From Pseudomonas migulae (GTDB taxonomy: Bacteria > Pseudomonadota > Gammaproteobacteria > Pseudomonadales > Pseudomonadaceae): DNA of 64,000 nucleotides. A program made the position numbers and the translations under genes. The stretch's first letter is position 1. Each line of letters begins with the position of its first letter. Shown in pieces: positions 43,844-54,178 of the stretch. The stretch lies in contig NZ_JALJWR010000001.1 of assembly GCF_024169315.1 (NCBI RefSeq), forward strand, positions 1,261,501-1,325,500, given 5' to 3'. The notes under the pieces were generated by a model, which saw nothing but the letters and a program-made list of their open reading frames with translations, was not told the DNA's origin and made no database searches.

Positions 43844-45373
43844 ATGGCACTAATAAGTGATGCGACACACCGCGGATCGAGATCAAAACGCTGGTTAGGC
43901 TTAAGCGTGCTGATGCTGCCAGTGTTGCTGGTGACCGTTGACAATACGGTACTTGGATTCGCGTTACCAAAGATCGCCGAGGCCCTGCGTCCGAGTGCTA
44001 GCCAGCAGTTGTGGATGATTGATGCCTATTCGCTGGTGCTGGCGGGATTGCTGGTCTCGATGGGTAGCCTGGGAGATCGAATTGGTCATCGTAAGTTGTT
44101 GCTAGCCGGTTCCATGGGTTTTGCCATTGTGTCGGTGCTAACCGCGTATTCCGATTCCGCCGTGCAACTGATTGTGGGGCGAGCTTGTATGGGTATTTTC
44201 GGTGCGATGCTGATGCCCTCGACGTTGGCGTTGATACGCTCGGTGTTCGAGGATCGAGAAGAACGCAGACTAGCAGTCGCGATCTGGGCTACGACGTTGA
44301 CGGTCGGCTCGGCACTCGGTCCTTTGGTGGGTGGGGTGTTGCTGGAATTCTTCAGTTGGGGATCGATTTTCCTGTTGGCGGTACCTGTGTTGGTGCCACT
44401 GCTGGTATTAGGGCCATTGTTGTTGCCCGAATCCGAGCGAGATGCTTCGGGACCGTTGGAACCGATAAGCATCCTGCAATCGATGGTAGCCCTTGGTGCC
44501 ATTGTTTATGGCATTAAACACAGCGCCAGTAATGGTGTTGACTGGATAACGCTGACAACACTTGCAGCAGGCGCAGTGGCGGGTTGGGTGTTTGTGCATC
44601 GGCAGTTGCGTCTGCCAGTGCCGCTCATGGATCTGAGCTTATTTCGCAACGGCACCTTCAGCGGTTCAGTGCTGATTAATCTGATGAGTCTCTCATTCCT
44701 CATCGGCTTCGTATTCTTTACCACTCAGTTCCTGCAGATCGTTCTTCAGATGTCGCCCTTGGGTGCCAGCCTCGCGTTGGTCCCAGGTCAGATCATGGCG
44801 ATTGTAGTAGGCATGGCGGTCGTGCCTGTTGCACAGCGATTACAGGTGCATGTGCTGATACCGATTTTGATGGCGTTTGCTGGCGCAGCGTTTTTGCTGG
44901 TCGCCACCATGGGCAGTAGCCTTTCCGTTCTAGTGGTGGCTTTTGCCTTGCTGAACATTGGCGTAGGTGCGATCGCGACGGTGTCCAATGATGTGATTTT
45001 GTCCGCCGCACCACCGGCAAGTGCAGGTGCCGCGTCAGCCATTAGCGAAACGGCCTATGAAGTGGGTGTGGTTTTAGGGACGACCGTACTTGGCGGGCTT
45101 GTCACTGCCTACTATCGCAGTGCATTGCAGCTGCCGGAGTTTCTGAACGAAGTGCAGACCGTGCTGGCGAGTGAGACGTTATCGGGGGCGCACAATGTGG
45201 CCGCAGATTTGTCGAGCGCCCAGGCGGGAGAGCTGATGGCGCAGGCGGCATGGGCATTCGAAGGCGGTATCGGTTTGGTTTCGTGGGTCACTTTCGGTTT
45301 GGCATCTATGGCGATATTGATAGCCTGGCGCTCTTTGCGGATACCCACGAACCAGCTTGCGAACGGGCATTGA
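43844..45373 (+). CDS. MFS drug exporter of the DHA2 (14-helix) family
   Basis: A 509-residue inner-membrane exporter resembling SmvA/QacA-type proteins. It shows the DHA2 N-terminal helix LLVTVDNTVLGFALPKIAE (with Asp in the first helix), the motif A loop GDRIGHRKLLLAGSMGF, motif C-like SALGPLVGGVLLEFFSW and fourteen hydrophobic segments. It probably expels cationic biocides or antibiotics with proton exchange. AAGGAG lies eight bases before the ATG. Codon use is richer in TTG, GTA and A/T-ending codons than its neighbours, suggesting acquisition. The attenuator-like leader suggests induction by an inhibitor of translation. Confidence 0.9.
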   Translation: MALISDATHRGSRSKRWLGLSVLMLPVLLVTVDNTVLGFALPKIAEALRPSASQQLWMIDAYSLVLAGLLVSMGSLGDRIGHRKLLLAGSMGFAIVSVLTAYSDSAVQLIVGRACMGIFGAMLMPSTLALIRSVFEDREERRLAVAIWATTLTVGSALGPLVGGVLLEFFSWGSIFLLAVPVLVPLLVLGPLLLPESERDASGPLEPISILQSMVALGAIVYGIKHSASNGVDWITLTTLAAGAVAGWVFVHRQLRLPVPLMDLSLFRNGTFSGSVLINLMSLSFLIGFVFFTTQFLQIVLQMSPLGASLALVPGQIMAIVVGMAVVPVAQRLQVHVLIPILMAFAGAAFLLVATMGSSLSVLVVAFALLNIGVGAIATVSNDVILSAAPPASAGAASAISETAYEVGVVLGTTVLGGLVTAYYRSALQLPEFLNEVQTVLASETLSGAHNVAADLSSAQAGELMAQAAWAFEGGIGLVSWVTFGLASMAILIAWRSLRIPTNQLANGH

Positions 45374-45406
45374 TCAAAACCCGAAATCTGATCGGGCTGA
45401 AAACTG

Positions 45407-45440
45407 CAACGCCTCCCAAGTGGAGGCGTTGTGCTTTTTG
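45407..45440 (+). terminator. Rho-independent terminator after the MFS exporter
   Basis: The perfect 10-base stem CAACGCCTCC / GGAGGCGTTG with a 5-base loop is followed by TGCTTTTTG. Confidence 0.85.
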
Positions 45441-45457
45441 CCGACTGGCAAAACGGA

Positions 45458-45541
45458 CTAAGTGGGAGAGATCGTCGCCAGGGCACCGATCAAAAGGGTT
45501 AACAGCAGAAAACCACCCAGGAAAAGGGACATCTTGGCCAT
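45458..45541 (-). CDS. 27-residue single-helix membrane protein
   Basis: The ORF reads MAKMSLFLGGFLLLTLLIGA followed by LATISPT. One hydrophobic helix covers nearly the whole peptide, with Lys at the N-terminal side. The start is supported by a near-perfect AGGAGG five bases upstream, better than most genes in the window. It lies between the MFS terminator and the carboxylate-amine ligase gene. Function is unknown; small membrane peptides of this kind often modulate membrane enzymes or transporters. Confidence 0.65.
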   Translation of the reverse strand: MAKMSLFLGGFLLLTLLIGALATISPT

Positions 45542-45658
45542 GGAGCCTCCTACGGAATGAGAATGCGGTGCAAGGGCTACTGCGAATGCGGACCGTGCTG
45601 TCATTGTGAGGCGCAGGCCTGATGCGTAACAGATGCAGATCACGCAGAAAAATACGGA

Positions 45659-46849
45659 TCAGATCACCTGTCCTGTCAACGCCCTGCCGGGATTGCTGCT
45701 GCTGGGGATCCTTTGATCGAAAGATGGCGCTTGCGACGTTTCCGTCAGCAGTTGGTCCACCACTTGCGAAAGTGCAGCCTGAACATCGTCCCCACTGCCC
45801 AAGGCTCGCCGGTAAACACCAAGTTGTCGCTGCGCACTGGTGCCTTCACGAAGCATTTGCCTGATGTGAGCAAAAACCGATTCTGCGCCCAATGTTCGCG
45901 CCGCATCGCCCAATATCTGTTCAGCCATGAACAGCCACTGCTCCATGGAGAACGGCCGGTCGTAGCCTTCAATAATGAACGACGCCCCAGTTCCGTGGCG
46001 TTTCGCCCGCCAGCGGTTTTCCTTGAGAACCCATTGCGATGTTTGCGAATACGCAGAACCGGGACGTGGTTGATCCATGGCATACGCCACCACCAGCCGA
46101 AAGAACGAGGCGATGCACAACGCTTCATCCAGACGTGGACAGGCATCCGTCATCCGCAACTCCAGGGTCGGATACTTCACCGCCGGCCGCAAACCCCACC
46201 AGACATCGCCAGCCTGCCGAATCGTCCCGGTACGGGTCAGCAGTGCAACGTAAGCGTCATAGGCGGATTGATCCTCAAGGAACTCCGGAATGCCCATCCG
46301 CGGCCATTCATCACAAGCCGTTTGCCGGTAACTCGCGAAGCCGCTGTCGGCGCCATCCCAAAACGGTGAAGAGCAGCTCAAGGCCAGCAAAAACGGCAGC
46401 CACGGCAAGACTTCGTTCATCACGTGGATACGGTCCAGATGCCTCGGCACCTCAACATGCACGTGCAGACCGGACAGCAGACTGCGCCGGGCTACACGCT
46501 GGAAGTCTTCGAACAGTTGAAGAAAATGATCCTGCTCGGTGGCCTGTTGCAGACGCCAGTCCGCCAACGGATGGCTGCCGACACTGAGTAGTCCCAGGCC
46601 ATAAGGATTGAGCGCATTTCCCAAGGTTTGGCGAACGTTAGCCAGGTACTCCGCTGCTTGTGCAACGTCGGTAAATATCGGCGACGCGACTTCGACCTGC
46701 CCTTTAAACATCTCATAGGCAAAGCACGGGCCCAACTCAGCCTTGCACGCCTCAATTGCTGCGCCGGGCGGATCCTCCGACATGCGGCGGGTGCGCAGGT
46801 CAGTGATGAAGTATTCCTCTTCAATGCCGAAGTTCAGGTGTGGGTTCAT
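45659..46849 (-). CDS. YbdK-type carboxylate-amine ligase (glutamate-cysteine ligase family 2)
   Basis: A 396-residue ATP-dependent ligase of the GCS2/YbdK family, which joins Glu to Cys weakly in E. coli and whose true substrate is often unclear. The metal and ATP-binding opening is NFGIEEEYFITDLRTRR (5-21); later blocks are SGLHVHVEVP, KYPTLELRMTDACPRLDEAL and ENRWRAKRHG. The ATG at 46849 has GGGAGGGG five bases upstream and removes eight residues of a longer reading. It starts 31 bases after the GH13 gene stop, so the two are probably co-transcribed. Confidence 0.88.
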   Translation of the reverse strand: MNPHLNFGIEEEYFITDLRTRRMSEDPPGAAIEACKAELGPCFAYEMFKGQVEVASPIFTDVAQAAEYLANVRQTLGNALNPYGLGLLSVGSHPLADWRLQQATEQDHFLQLFEDFQRVARRSLLSGLHVHVEVPRHLDRIHVMNEVLPWLPFLLALSCSSPFWDGADSGFASYRQTACDEWPRMGIPEFLEDQSAYDAYVALLTRTGTIRQAGDVWWGLRPAVKYPTLELRMTDACPRLDEALCIASFFRLVVAYAMDQPRPGSAYSQTSQWVLKENRWRAKRHGTGASFIIEGYDRPFSMEQWLFMAEQILGDAARTLGAESVFAHIRQMLREGTSAQRQLGVYRRALGSGDDVQAALSQVVDQLLTETSQAPSFDQRIPSSSNPGRALTGQVI

Positions 46850-46879
46850 CAGGGCCCCTCCCGGCGTGCGCAAAACGGA

Positions 46880-48946
46880 CTAGATCATCGGCGAGCTGCT
46901 GACGACGCGCAGTGCCAACCCTTCATAGGCATCGAGCGTGATGGTGAACTCGCCTTCGGGCGTGAGATCGCCTTCGACCCGTTCATTGATGATATCGACC
47001 ACCGGCCCCGGCGCAATATTGGGCAGGTGCAGGGTTTCGGTGATCGCTGTCGAGCCGAAGTTCAGCGCGGTGATCTGGGTGCCTTTGCCGGCCGGCAGCT
47101 CGTGGACCATGATCAGCAACCCCGGATGCTCGACATCCGGGACCAGGATCTGGCGACTGGCGGCAATGTCGTAGGCACGGCGCGCCGCCAGGATTCGCTT
47201 CAGTTGCGAGGCAAACGAGTCATGGTCTTTCAGTTGACTGGGCAGGCTGCCATACAGGGTTTTCGGGCGCGGCATCTGACCTTCCGACAGCTCCGCTTCC
47301 GGATTGAGATCAACGAGATCGTAGGCGCCGCGATGAATCCAGCGCGTGTCGCCGTCGAGCATCAGATGCGCGACCTGCTCTGCCGGCAATGGCAGTGCGC
47401 CGACGAGGTCCCAACCCGATAACGCGAACACGCCCGGTTGCATCGCGTTGTACATCACCAGCAGCAAATGAATCTGGCGGATCTGCTGGATATCCGCCGA
47501 GGTAATGGCATCGAGGTCGCGAATCCCCAGCGCTGCCGTGATGATGCTGGCGGTGGTGCAGGACACGCCGTTGGTGACGAATTTCAGGTTATACGGCGCG
47601 TGTTCGCCGGCCAGGCGTTCGTACATCTGCTCGCGAATGTGCTCGCGCAAAATATTGCCGGGGAAGGTCTGGCCCTGATAGAGGAAGGTGTCATGGGCGT
47701 GCAGCGTCCAGAAATGCACCAGTTCGAGGGTCAGTTCGTCGTGGTTTTGCAAGGCGTGGATCAGCGAGCCCGGATCGATGCCCAAGGTGTGCATCTGACG
47801 CAGCATCAAACGCAGGAATTCGGTATCGCCCATCAGCAACGCATGCTGGTAAGCGGGTCGGGTGATGAAGTCATAGGAAAGATCGGCCCCGCCGTGGGAC
47901 ATGGCGGCGATGTCATCAACGGTCAGGTTCAGTTCCTGAAAACTGAAACCGCCCGCCTTGCGAATCGCACCGGCCAACAACTGGTTACCGGTGATCGACA
48001 ACGGATGGCTTTCCGACCAGGCGGTGCCATCGAGCTTGCGTTCGACGCCGAGAAAGCCGTTGGCGTCCAGACGCAGGATTTTCGCCCCCATCACGTCGAT
48101 GGCGTGCAGCGCGTCGCCGATGATCATCTGCTGCGCGGCGAAGGTCGGGTCCAGCCAGTTCAGCGACGGTTGCCCCTCCTTGAAGTAATGCAGGTAAACC
48201 CAGCGTCGCGGCTTGCCGTCGACCCCGATCACGATCGACGTCGCGCTCCAGTCGGTTTCCTTGACCCCTGGCTCGAAGAAGATCACCCGCTGCAACTGGC
48301 CGACGATGTAATGCTTGTCACGCAGCACATCGACCTGCTGCGGACTGAGGTTCTGCGCGTCGCGGCCCTCGAGAACATCGGGCAGCAGCGGCCAGTCTTC
48401 CTCGCGGATCTCCACCATGTGGTAGAGCCCCGGGTAGTCTTCATAGGCCATCTCGGCCAGGCGAAAGTCCGCGCCTTTGCCGGTGTGCGAAGGAATGACG
48501 TCGTCGATGATGACCGCGTTGTGCGCGGCGGCCATGCGCGTCAGCGCCTGAAGCTGGGCCTCGGTGCCCAACTGCGGATCGATGTCGAAACTGATGCGAT
48601 CGAAGTTGCCGTCGATGGTGGGCGTGTGCTGGGTGCCCGAAAGGCCGCCGGACCTTTTCAGCGGGCCATTGTGGATGCCCTGGATACCGATTCTCGACAA
48701 GGCGTGCCATAAGGTTTCGTCCCCCAGGGCTTCCAGCACCGTGCCATTTTCACGGGTGACAATCGACGCCGGGTACGCGGTGAACCACACCGAAGCGAGG
48801 GCCGAGGCGTCACGGGGCCGGGTATGCGCATAGGGCTGTTGCCACAACCGGCCTTGCCCCGAGTAGAGCCTGGCCCGTTGTCTTGCGGCCTGCAGCATCG
48901 ATTGTTCGACCAGCCAGTCCACATGGTTTTTCTCAGCTGCCGTCAT
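46880..48946 (-). CDS. TreS-like GH13 alpha-glucosyl enzyme
   Basis: A 688-residue GH13 protein resembling maltose alpha-glucosyltransferase/trehalose synthase. The GH13 regions are I as [15 protein letters not shown] as [10 protein letters not shown] with the nucleophile Asp, III as FSFQELNL with the acid/base Glu and IV as ALQNHDELT with the third Asp. A beta-rich C-terminal domain follows from about 590. It likely acts on maltose or trehalose-type alpha-glucosides in the cytoplasm for osmotic or desiccation tolerance. The ATG at 48946 is preferred to a GTG four codons upstream that overlaps the AGGGG ribosome site. Confidence 0.82.
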   Translation of the reverse strand: MTAAEKNHVDWLVEQSMLQAARQRARLYSGQGRLWQQPYAHTRPRDASALASVWFTAYPASIVTRENGTVLEALGDETLWHALSRIGIQGIHNGPLKRSGGLSGTQHTPTIDGNFDRISFDIDPQLGTEAQLQALTRMAAAHNAVIIDDVIPSHTGKGADFRLAEMAYEDYPGLYHMVEIREEDWPLLPDVLEGRDAQNLSPQQVDVLRDKHYIVGQLQRVIFFEPGVKETDWSATSIVIGVDGKPRRWVYLHYFKEGQPSLNWLDPTFAAQQMIIGDALHAIDVMGAKILRLDANGFLGVERKLDGTAWSESHPLSITGNQLLAGAIRKAGGFSFQELNLTVDDIAAMSHGGADLSYDFITRPAYQHALLMGDTEFLRLMLRQMHTLGIDPGSLIHALQNHDELTLELVHFWTLHAHDTFLYQGQTFPGNILREHIREQMYERLAGEHAPYNLKFVTNGVSCTTASIITAALGIRDLDAITSADIQQIRQIHLLLVMYNAMQPGVFALSGWDLVGALPLPAEQVAHLMLDGDTRWIHRGAYDLVDLNPEAELSEGQMPRPKTLYGSLPSQLKDHDSFASQLKRILAARRAYDIAASRQILVPDVEHPGLLIMVHELPAGKGTQITALNFGSTAITETLHLPNIAPGPVVDIINERVEGDLTPEGEFTITLDAYEGLALRVVSSSPMI

Positions 48947-49055
48947 GGAAACAATCACCCCTCGTCATGAAAAAATGGCATCCGCCCTTCTGCACCAAAG
49001 GCACCGCTCGTTTTCATATGAGGCCATGACGTGGCATTCGTTGCATCGTGCTGCG

Positions 49056-49805
49056 TTATGACGACCCGGGGTGCACCTGGCAACGCGCACCCAGCGCATC
49101 GATCTGCGGGCGGCCGAAGAGATAACCCTGCCCCCACTCGCTACCGCAGGCAGTGGCGAGGGCGCGATCGGCTTCGGATTCAATCCCCTCGATGATCACG
49201 CACGGCGCCAGGGTTTTGCACAGTTGCACCAGATGGCCCAGGGTCTGCGCGCTGTTGGTTTCCAGGCGTGCGCGCTGGAGGTAACCCTGATCGATCTTGA
49301 CGATATCGGGTCGGGTTTGCCGAATGAATTCCAGCGTGCCCAACCCTGCGCCGAAATCATCGATGGCCACTCGGCAGCCCAGTTCACGCAGGCACAACAC
49401 GAATTCAATCGCCGCCGAGGTGCTTGGGGGTGTGGCGCTTTCGGTCACTTCGATCACCAGTCGCGCGGCCACCGAAGGCGCATCGCGCAATTGCATGAGT
49501 ATCGGTTGCCAGAAGTGGTCGACGATGGCGCTTTGCGCAGAGATGTTGCAGCCCAGTCGCAGGTGTTCGTTTTGCAGCAGGCTTTCAATCACGCCCTGCA
49601 CCACGCTGCGATCGAGCTCACGCATCATTTGATGTTTTTCCAGCATGGAGAACGGATAGACCCCTTCGCCCCGCGCATCGACATGTCGCAACAGCCCTTC
49701 CTGGTACAGCACCCGACTGCTGTCGGGCAACCAGACCACCGGCTGAAACGCCAACACCAACTTGCCCTGCGCCAATTCGTTGTAGAAATCTTTGACTCTG
49801 TGCAT
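49056..49805 (-). CDS. EAL-domain cyclic-di-GMP phosphodiesterase
   Basis: A 249-residue stand-alone EAL protein with no sensor domain. The signature is YQEGLLR (35-41, EGL in place of EAL). Further catalytic residues appear as CNISAQS, EVTES, IDDFGAG (Asp-Asp), VKIDQ, EGIES and GQGYLFGRP, so the metal and loop-6 residues look complete and the enzyme is probably active in the cytoplasm. The ATG at 49805 starts right before the domain. It is divergent from the AraC gene. Confidence 0.88.
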   Translation of the reverse strand: MHRVKDFYNELAQGKLVLAFQPVVWLPDSSRVLYQEGLLRHVDARGEGVYPFSMLEKHQMMRELDRSVVQGVIESLLQNEHLRLGCNISAQSAIVDHFWQPILMQLRDAPSVAARLVIEVTESATPPSTSAAIEFVLCLRELGCRVAIDDFGAGLGTLEFIRQTRPDIVKIDQGYLQRARLETNSAQTLGHLVQLCKTLAPCVIIEGIESEADRALATACGSEWGQGYLFGRPQIDALGARCQVHPGSS

Positions 49806-50053
49806 GTCACATCCGTAGACAAAGCGGCGTCCTGCCGCCGGGTGAATTGGGCGACGCCACGCGGCGCTCCACCAACTGCAGCGTTGACTGCCGGCCATGA
49901 TCGACGCTCCCAAACCGGTCAGGAAGTGTTCCCGGGTACCTTTCGCTTGTCCTTGGAAACGTGTCGGTTGTGTTAATCGACTGTGACCATTTGTTTATTG
50001 CGATCATGCGCCGGCTTGCGCGACATCAATTAGCCATCACGCCGGGAAGAATC

Positions 50054-51058
50054 ATGCACAGAATGACCAGCACCGGTTTTCGGGTGCTCGCCGACGTCTT
50101 GACCGACGCCGGCGCCAACGTAGAAGCCTTGCTCAAAGAGTTCGACAGCAGCCATGAGGAGGTCTGGGCAAACCCCGATGGCGTCAGACTGGAGCTGGTC
50201 TACAAGGTGATGGCAGAAGCGGAAAAAAGAACCGGCAACCCGGACATTGGTTTGCTGGCTTACGCCCGCGCGCACCCGGCGAACCTGGAGGTGCTGGGTT
50301 ACGCCGTGATGTCTTGCGCCACGCTAAGCTCCGCGCTGCATCGGCTGGTGGAGTATCAGTCGTTGATCTGCAATGGCTTCTATATGTGCCTGGACCAGGA
50401 ACCGACGGCGCTGAAACTGATCGGCTTCGACATCAGCGCCCAGCCGTCGCTGACACCCCGCGCCTTCATCGATGCGGGCGCCGCGCAAACCGTGGGACTG
50501 GTGCACTGGCTGCTGCCCAAACGCAAACCTCAGCCCGTGGCAGCGACATTCACTTACCCAAAGCCTGCGGACACTACCCGGCTGGAGCGTTTGCTCGGCC
50601 GCAACCTGTCATTCGACGCGGCTTACAACAGCCTGACTTTCAGCATCGACGACTGCTCGATTGCCTTGCCGACCGCTGACCCGGCCCTGGACGTTCTGCA
50701 TGTTGAATACGCCCGCACTCGCCTGAAACAGCTGCTCAACGGCTCGATGACCGAACGTGTTCGACGGGTATTGTCCGAGCGCCTGGCCCAAGGCGTGCCC
50801 AGTGACCTGAACAGAATTGCCCAGGCGGTCGGCGTGAGTGCGCGTAGCCTGCAACGGCGCTTGAGCAACGAAGGCATGCACTTCTCGGCGCTGCAGGATG
50901 AAGCGCGATTGAGGCTCGCGCACAGCTTCCTGCGCAACTCGGCGCGCAGTGTGAAGTACATCGGCGCGCTGCTGGGTTTTCGCGATCAGAGCAGCTTTCA
51001 CAAAGCCTGCATCCGCTGGTTCGGCATGACGCCCGGGCGTTATCGGGGAGAGTCCTGA
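50054..51058 (+). CDS. AraC-family regulator with Arabinose_bd-type N-domain
   Basis: A 334-residue regulator. The N-terminal half is of the PF12625 kind found in OruR/ArgR-like and virulence AraC proteins (EEVWANPDGVRLELVYKVM, LEVLGYAVMSCATLSSAL). The C-terminal HTH pair is at about 235-330 (VPSDLNRIAQAVGVSARSLQ, YIGALLGFRDQSSFHKAC). GGGAAG precedes the ATG at 50054, which gives normal family length over a 31-residue longer reading. Targets are not clear; it lies between the EAL and GGDEF genes and converges on the latter. Confidence 0.85.
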   Translation: MHRMTSTGFRVLADVLTDAGANVEALLKEFDSSHEEVWANPDGVRLELVYKVMAEAEKRTGNPDIGLLAYARAHPANLEVLGYAVMSCATLSSALHRLVEYQSLICNGFYMCLDQEPTALKLIGFDISAQPSLTPRAFIDAGAAQTVGLVHWLLPKRKPQPVAATFTYPKPADTTRLERLLGRNLSFDAAYNSLTFSIDDCSIALPTADPALDVLHVEYARTRLKQLLNGSMTERVRRVLSERLAQGVPSDLNRIAQAVGVSARSLQRRLSNEGMHFSALQDEARLRLAHSFLRNSARSVKYIGALLGFRDQSSFHKACIRWFGMTPGRYRGES

Positions 51059-51070
51059 TTCCCTGTCGGC

Positions 51071-52198
51071 CTACTCGGACACCGCCACCTGATTCCGCCC
51101 GCGCGCCTTGGCCCGATACAACGCCTTGTCTGCGTTGTTCATCAAACTGTGCAGGTCGTGATCCTCGGCATTCATTGACGCGACACCGACGCTGGCCGAG
51201 ATGCGGTGAACCGGTCCGGACATCAGGCCGGCGATCGAATGGATGAGTTCCTCGGCAATGTTCTGTGCGACCTCGATCGAGGTGTCCGGCAGCAGCACGG
51301 CGAACTCCTCCCCGCCCAATCGACCGTGAACGTCGGTTTCGCGAAAGGAGCGGCTGATGACCGCTCCCATTTGCCGCAGCACCTGATCCCCGACCTGATG
51401 CCCGTAGGTGTCGTTGATGTGCTTGAAGTGATCCATGTCCAGCATCACGGCACACAGCGGCAAGTGGTTGTCCTTGCAGTGGCCATACAGCTGCTGGGCG
51501 TGTTCGAAAAAAGCCCGGCGGTTTTTCAGGCCGGTGAGTTCGTCGGTCTGCGCGGCGCGCGTGGAAACACTGTGCGCGTGCTCTATTTCACGGGTTAAAC
51601 GAAAGGCGGTTTCCAGTGCGTCGGACAGGCTGCGCGTCGCGCTGAATACAAATGAGGCGAACACCAACACCGCCGCCCCCATGCCGACTTGCAGGGACGA
51701 GGGTTGAAACAGCAGCCAGATCGTACAGGGGAACAACACCAGGGAAATGGACACCACCGTCATGTAGCGATAGGCGGAGTAACAGGACACGGCGCTGACA
51801 GACATCCCGACGCAAAATAGCAGGACCAGCGCCTGGGCCAACAAATCATCGGTCGGAATCGCCGCGAGTGCACCGGAGCCCCAGATACCGGCGGACAACA
51901 TCAGCGTGACCCAATACGTGCGCTCCCAGCGTTGCGGGGTGCGCTCACTGGTCGCACAGCGAAAATAGGCAATGAACATCGAAATCCGCAACAGCGACGA
52001 GGCCGCCAGCAGTGCGATCCACCACGTAATGACCGTGTGATCAAAACGCTCCCAGCACAGCCAGCACAGCATCAGCACCGCGAGGAAACTGCCAAATACC
52101 GCTGAAACCGACTGGCGGAACAGCTGGTGCAGTCGGTCCGTGTGCACCTGCCTTGCGATTAAATCTTCCGTTTCGTACCGCAATCCAAGGCCATCCAT
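51071..52198 (-). CDS. Membrane GGDEF diguanylate cyclase
   Basis: A 375-residue inner-membrane protein. About five or six hydrophobic helices span residues 30-190 (SVSAVFGSFLAVLMLCWLC, YMTVVSISLVLFPCTIWLL), followed by a GGDEF domain from about 215. The active site is LGGEEF, with the substrate-binding DMDHFKHINDTYGH block. No RxxD inhibitory site is seen just upstream of GGEEF (ETDVHGRLGGEEF), so product feedback may be absent. The ATG at 52198 has AGGCGG upstream. It probably makes cyclic-di-GMP in response to a membrane signal. Confidence 0.88.
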   Translation of the reverse strand: MDGLGLRYETEDLIARQVHTDRLHQLFRQSVSAVFGSFLAVLMLCWLCWERFDHTVITWWIALLAASSLLRISMFIAYFRCATSERTPQRWERTYWVTLMLSAGIWGSGALAAIPTDDLLAQALVLLFCVGMSVSAVSCYSAYRYMTVVSISLVLFPCTIWLLFQPSSLQVGMGAAVLVFASFVFSATRSLSDALETAFRLTREIEHAHSVSTRAAQTDELTGLKNRRAFFEHAQQLYGHCKDNHLPLCAVMLDMDHFKHINDTYGHQVGDQVLRQMGAVISRSFRETDVHGRLGGEEFAVLLPDTSIEVAQNIAEELIHSIAGLMSGPVHRISASVGVASMNAEDHDLHSLMNNADKALYRAKARGRNQVAVSE

Positions 52199-52289
52199 TT
52201 CATCCGCCTGATCATAATGCTGCGACGAATGCAATTGTGGCACATTGCTTACGGCTACTCACAAAACTCCTTGATCAGACGGATCCACG

Positions 52290-53339
52290 TCAGGCCTTCA
52301 TTTCTGCCACTAACAGATGCACCAACGCCTCGGCCGGCATTTCCCGCGCCAGCGGCGCCCCCTGCCCGGCCCACTGCACGGCAAATTCGGTGTTGGCCTG
52401 GGCGGTTGCAGCGGCGTTGAGCGCCTTGTTGGCGTCATAGGTCAGCGGATAGTCGGGCAGCGCCGTGCCGGCGGCCTCAAGACTGGTGAAGTTGCGATTG
52501 ACCATGCCACGGGCAGGACGGCCGGAAATCACGCTGGTGACTTGGGTCTGGTGCGCACGCGGCCCCTTCAGGGCGTCACGGTAAGCGCCGTTGGCGGAGG
52601 ATTCAGGACAGAGGATAAACGCGGTGCCCAGCTGCGCTGCACTGGCGCCCAGTTGCATGACCGACTTGATGCCTGCGCCGTCCATGATGCCGCCCGCCGC
52701 AATCACCGGCAGCTTGCAAGCGTTGGCCAGCACCCGCACCAGCGCAAAGGTGCCCATCTCGGTGTCCTGCTGTGGGTCGAACACCCCGCGATGCCCACCG
52801 GCTTCATAACCTTGCGCCACCAGCGCATGTACACCCGCCTGTTCCGCCTGCTGCGCTTCGGCCAGGTTCGTCACGGAACACAGCAGGATGATGCCGGCCT
52901 CCTTGAGCGCATCGATTGCAGGTTGTGGGGGCAATCCAAAATGGAAGCTGACCACTGCCGGTTTTTCTTCCAGGAGCATCTGGAGCATGCCCGGGTCTTC
53001 GACGAACGAGGTGTAGATCTCACGCAGCGATGCCGGTGCTGCGGCGCCGAACTCGGCAAAAAACGGCGTCAGGAAGTGAAGCCACTGCGCCTCTCGGGCG
53101 CTGTCATGCACGGCAGGCTGGTGGCAGAACAGGTTCACATTGAAGGGTTTATCCGTCAGCGCTGCCGTCTCTTGAATCATGGCCCGCGCCTGCTCGACGT
53201 TGCTCGCGCCGATGCCGATGGAACCCAGGCCGCCGGCATTGGATACCGCTGCTGCGAGTCTCGGGGTGGAAACACCCACCATGGGCGATTGAAGAATCGG
53301 GAGTTGAATGTTCAAAAGGGACAGCAGTGGATTGGACAT
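52290..53339 (-). CDS. Nitronate monooxygenase-like FMN protein (first copy)
   Basis: A 349-residue TIM-barrel flavoprotein of the 2-nitropropane dioxygenase family. Family marks are [50 protein letters not shown] (with the His proposed as the general base), [11 protein letters not shown] and [11 protein letters not shown]. It oxidises alkyl nitronates, possibly including the plant toxin propionate-3-nitronate. The ATG at 53339 gives normal length. It is one of two such proteins within 3 kb, but only about as related as family members generally. Confidence 0.88.
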   Translation of the reverse strand: MSNPLLSLLNIQLPILQSPMVGVSTPRLAAAVSNAGGLGSIGIGASNVEQARAMIQETAALTDKPFNVNLFCHQPAVHDSAREAQWLHFLTPFFAEFGAAAPASLREIYTSFVEDPGMLQMLLEEKPAVVSFHFGLPPQPAIDALKEAGIILLCSVTNLAEAQQAEQAGVHALVAQGYEAGGHRGVFDPQQDTEMGTFALVRVLANACKLPVIAAGGIMDGAGIKSVMQLGASAAQLGTAFILCPESSANGAYRDALKGPRAHQTQVTSVISGRPARGMVNRNFTSLEAAGTALPDYPLTYDANKALNAAATAQANTEFAVQWAGQGAPLAREMPAEALVHLLVAEMKA

Positions 53340-53376
53340 GACAGCACCTGAACGTAATGAGTGAGAGTGAAAACCT

Positions 53377-53488
53377 GTGGCGAGGGGATTTAGCGAAACG
53401 TCGCACCGCCCCGTTGGACTGCGCAGCAGGCCCTTCTTTTTTGGGGCCGCTTCGCAGCCCAACGGGGATAAATAAATCCCCTCGCCAC
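53377..53488. repeat. REP-like inverted repeat, degraded type 1 copy
   Basis: The GTGGCGAGGGGATTTA left part and the CGGGGATAAATAAATCCCCT right part are related to the element at 20596, but one arm has lost the TCCCCG half and the other has a duplicated AATA. Inner sequences (CCGTTGGACTGCGCAGCAGG against CGCTTCGCAGCCCAACGG) keep the dyad. Confidence 0.75.
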
Positions 53489-53503
53489 AATGAGTCGGTG
53501 CAG

Positions 53504-54178
53504 CTAGTTGTTATGAACCGCTTTTTGCAGCCACTTCGCCCGTTCCGACAGGCGCCGCTTCCAGTCTTCGGCCAAGCCAGGGGTGGCGGCCAGCGCCAGC
53601 AGATCGTCGATCAAAGGCCGGTGCGACAGCTGCACCCGCCAGAACTCATCGGTGGAAAAGCGTTGGGTCTGCCGGTCCAGCAGTTCGATGACGTCCCCGG
53701 CCTCAATAACGCCGGGCTGGAGAACCCGGTAATACCAACCGGTGATCCGCTCCTTGGCGACATGCATCGACATGCGCTCGGCATCAAACCGATGATTGAT
53801 TTTCCAGCACGGGCTGCGCGGCTGGGAGACTTGCAACACCGCACTGCCCACCTGGAATACATCGCCGATGTGCACGTTTTTTTCAGTAAGTCCAAACGCT
53901 GAAATGTTTTCCCCGAGGCTGCCGGGGATCAACTCATGGGCGCACTGCGCAAAGGCCTGCGCCAGGCGCTGATAGTTTTCCGCCGCATAGTGATGAACCG
54001 CTTTTTCCGGACCGCCGTGCACCCTGGGATCGGCGTGTTCATCGCCGACAATTCCTTGGAGTTCGACGCGAGCAGGCCCCGAGCGTTGCTGTTTGAAGAT
54101 GCCCGAACGTTGCCCTTCAGGCTTCAGGACACCCATGCCGCCGGCAAATACATGGTCAATGTTTGAAGTCAGGTTCAT
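53504..54178 (-). CDS. MOSC-domain protein (YiiM-like)
   Basis: A 224-residue molybdenum-cofactor sulfurase C-terminal (MOSC) domain protein. Diagnostic blocks are [55 protein letters not shown] with the conserved Cys, and a helical 3-alpha tail (about 165-220). YiiM proteins reduce N-hydroxylated compounds using molybdenum cofactor. Its place between nitronate oxygenase genes may point to nitrogen-oxide or N-hydroxyl detoxification; this is inference. Confidence 0.88.
   Translation of the reverse strand: MNLTSNIDHVFAGGMGVLKPEGQRSGIFKQQRSGPARVELQGIVGDEHADPRVHGGPEKAVHHYAAENYQRLAQAFAQCAHELIPGSLGENISAFGLTEKNVHIGDVFQVGSAVLQVSQPRSPCWKINHRFDAERMSMHVAKERITGWYYRVLQPGVIEAGDVIELLDRQTQRFSTDEFWRVQLSHRPLIDDLLALAATPGLAEDWKRRLSERAKWLQKAVHNN

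Noticed and set aside
47438..48712. 424-codon plus-strand frame opposite the TreS-like gene
   Set aside because: Shadow of the GH13 gene; no ribosome site or domain.
52153..52440. Possible gene at the 5' end of the GGDEF gene on the plus strand
   Set aside because: It overlaps two well-supported minus-strand genes and lacks a ribosome site or domain.
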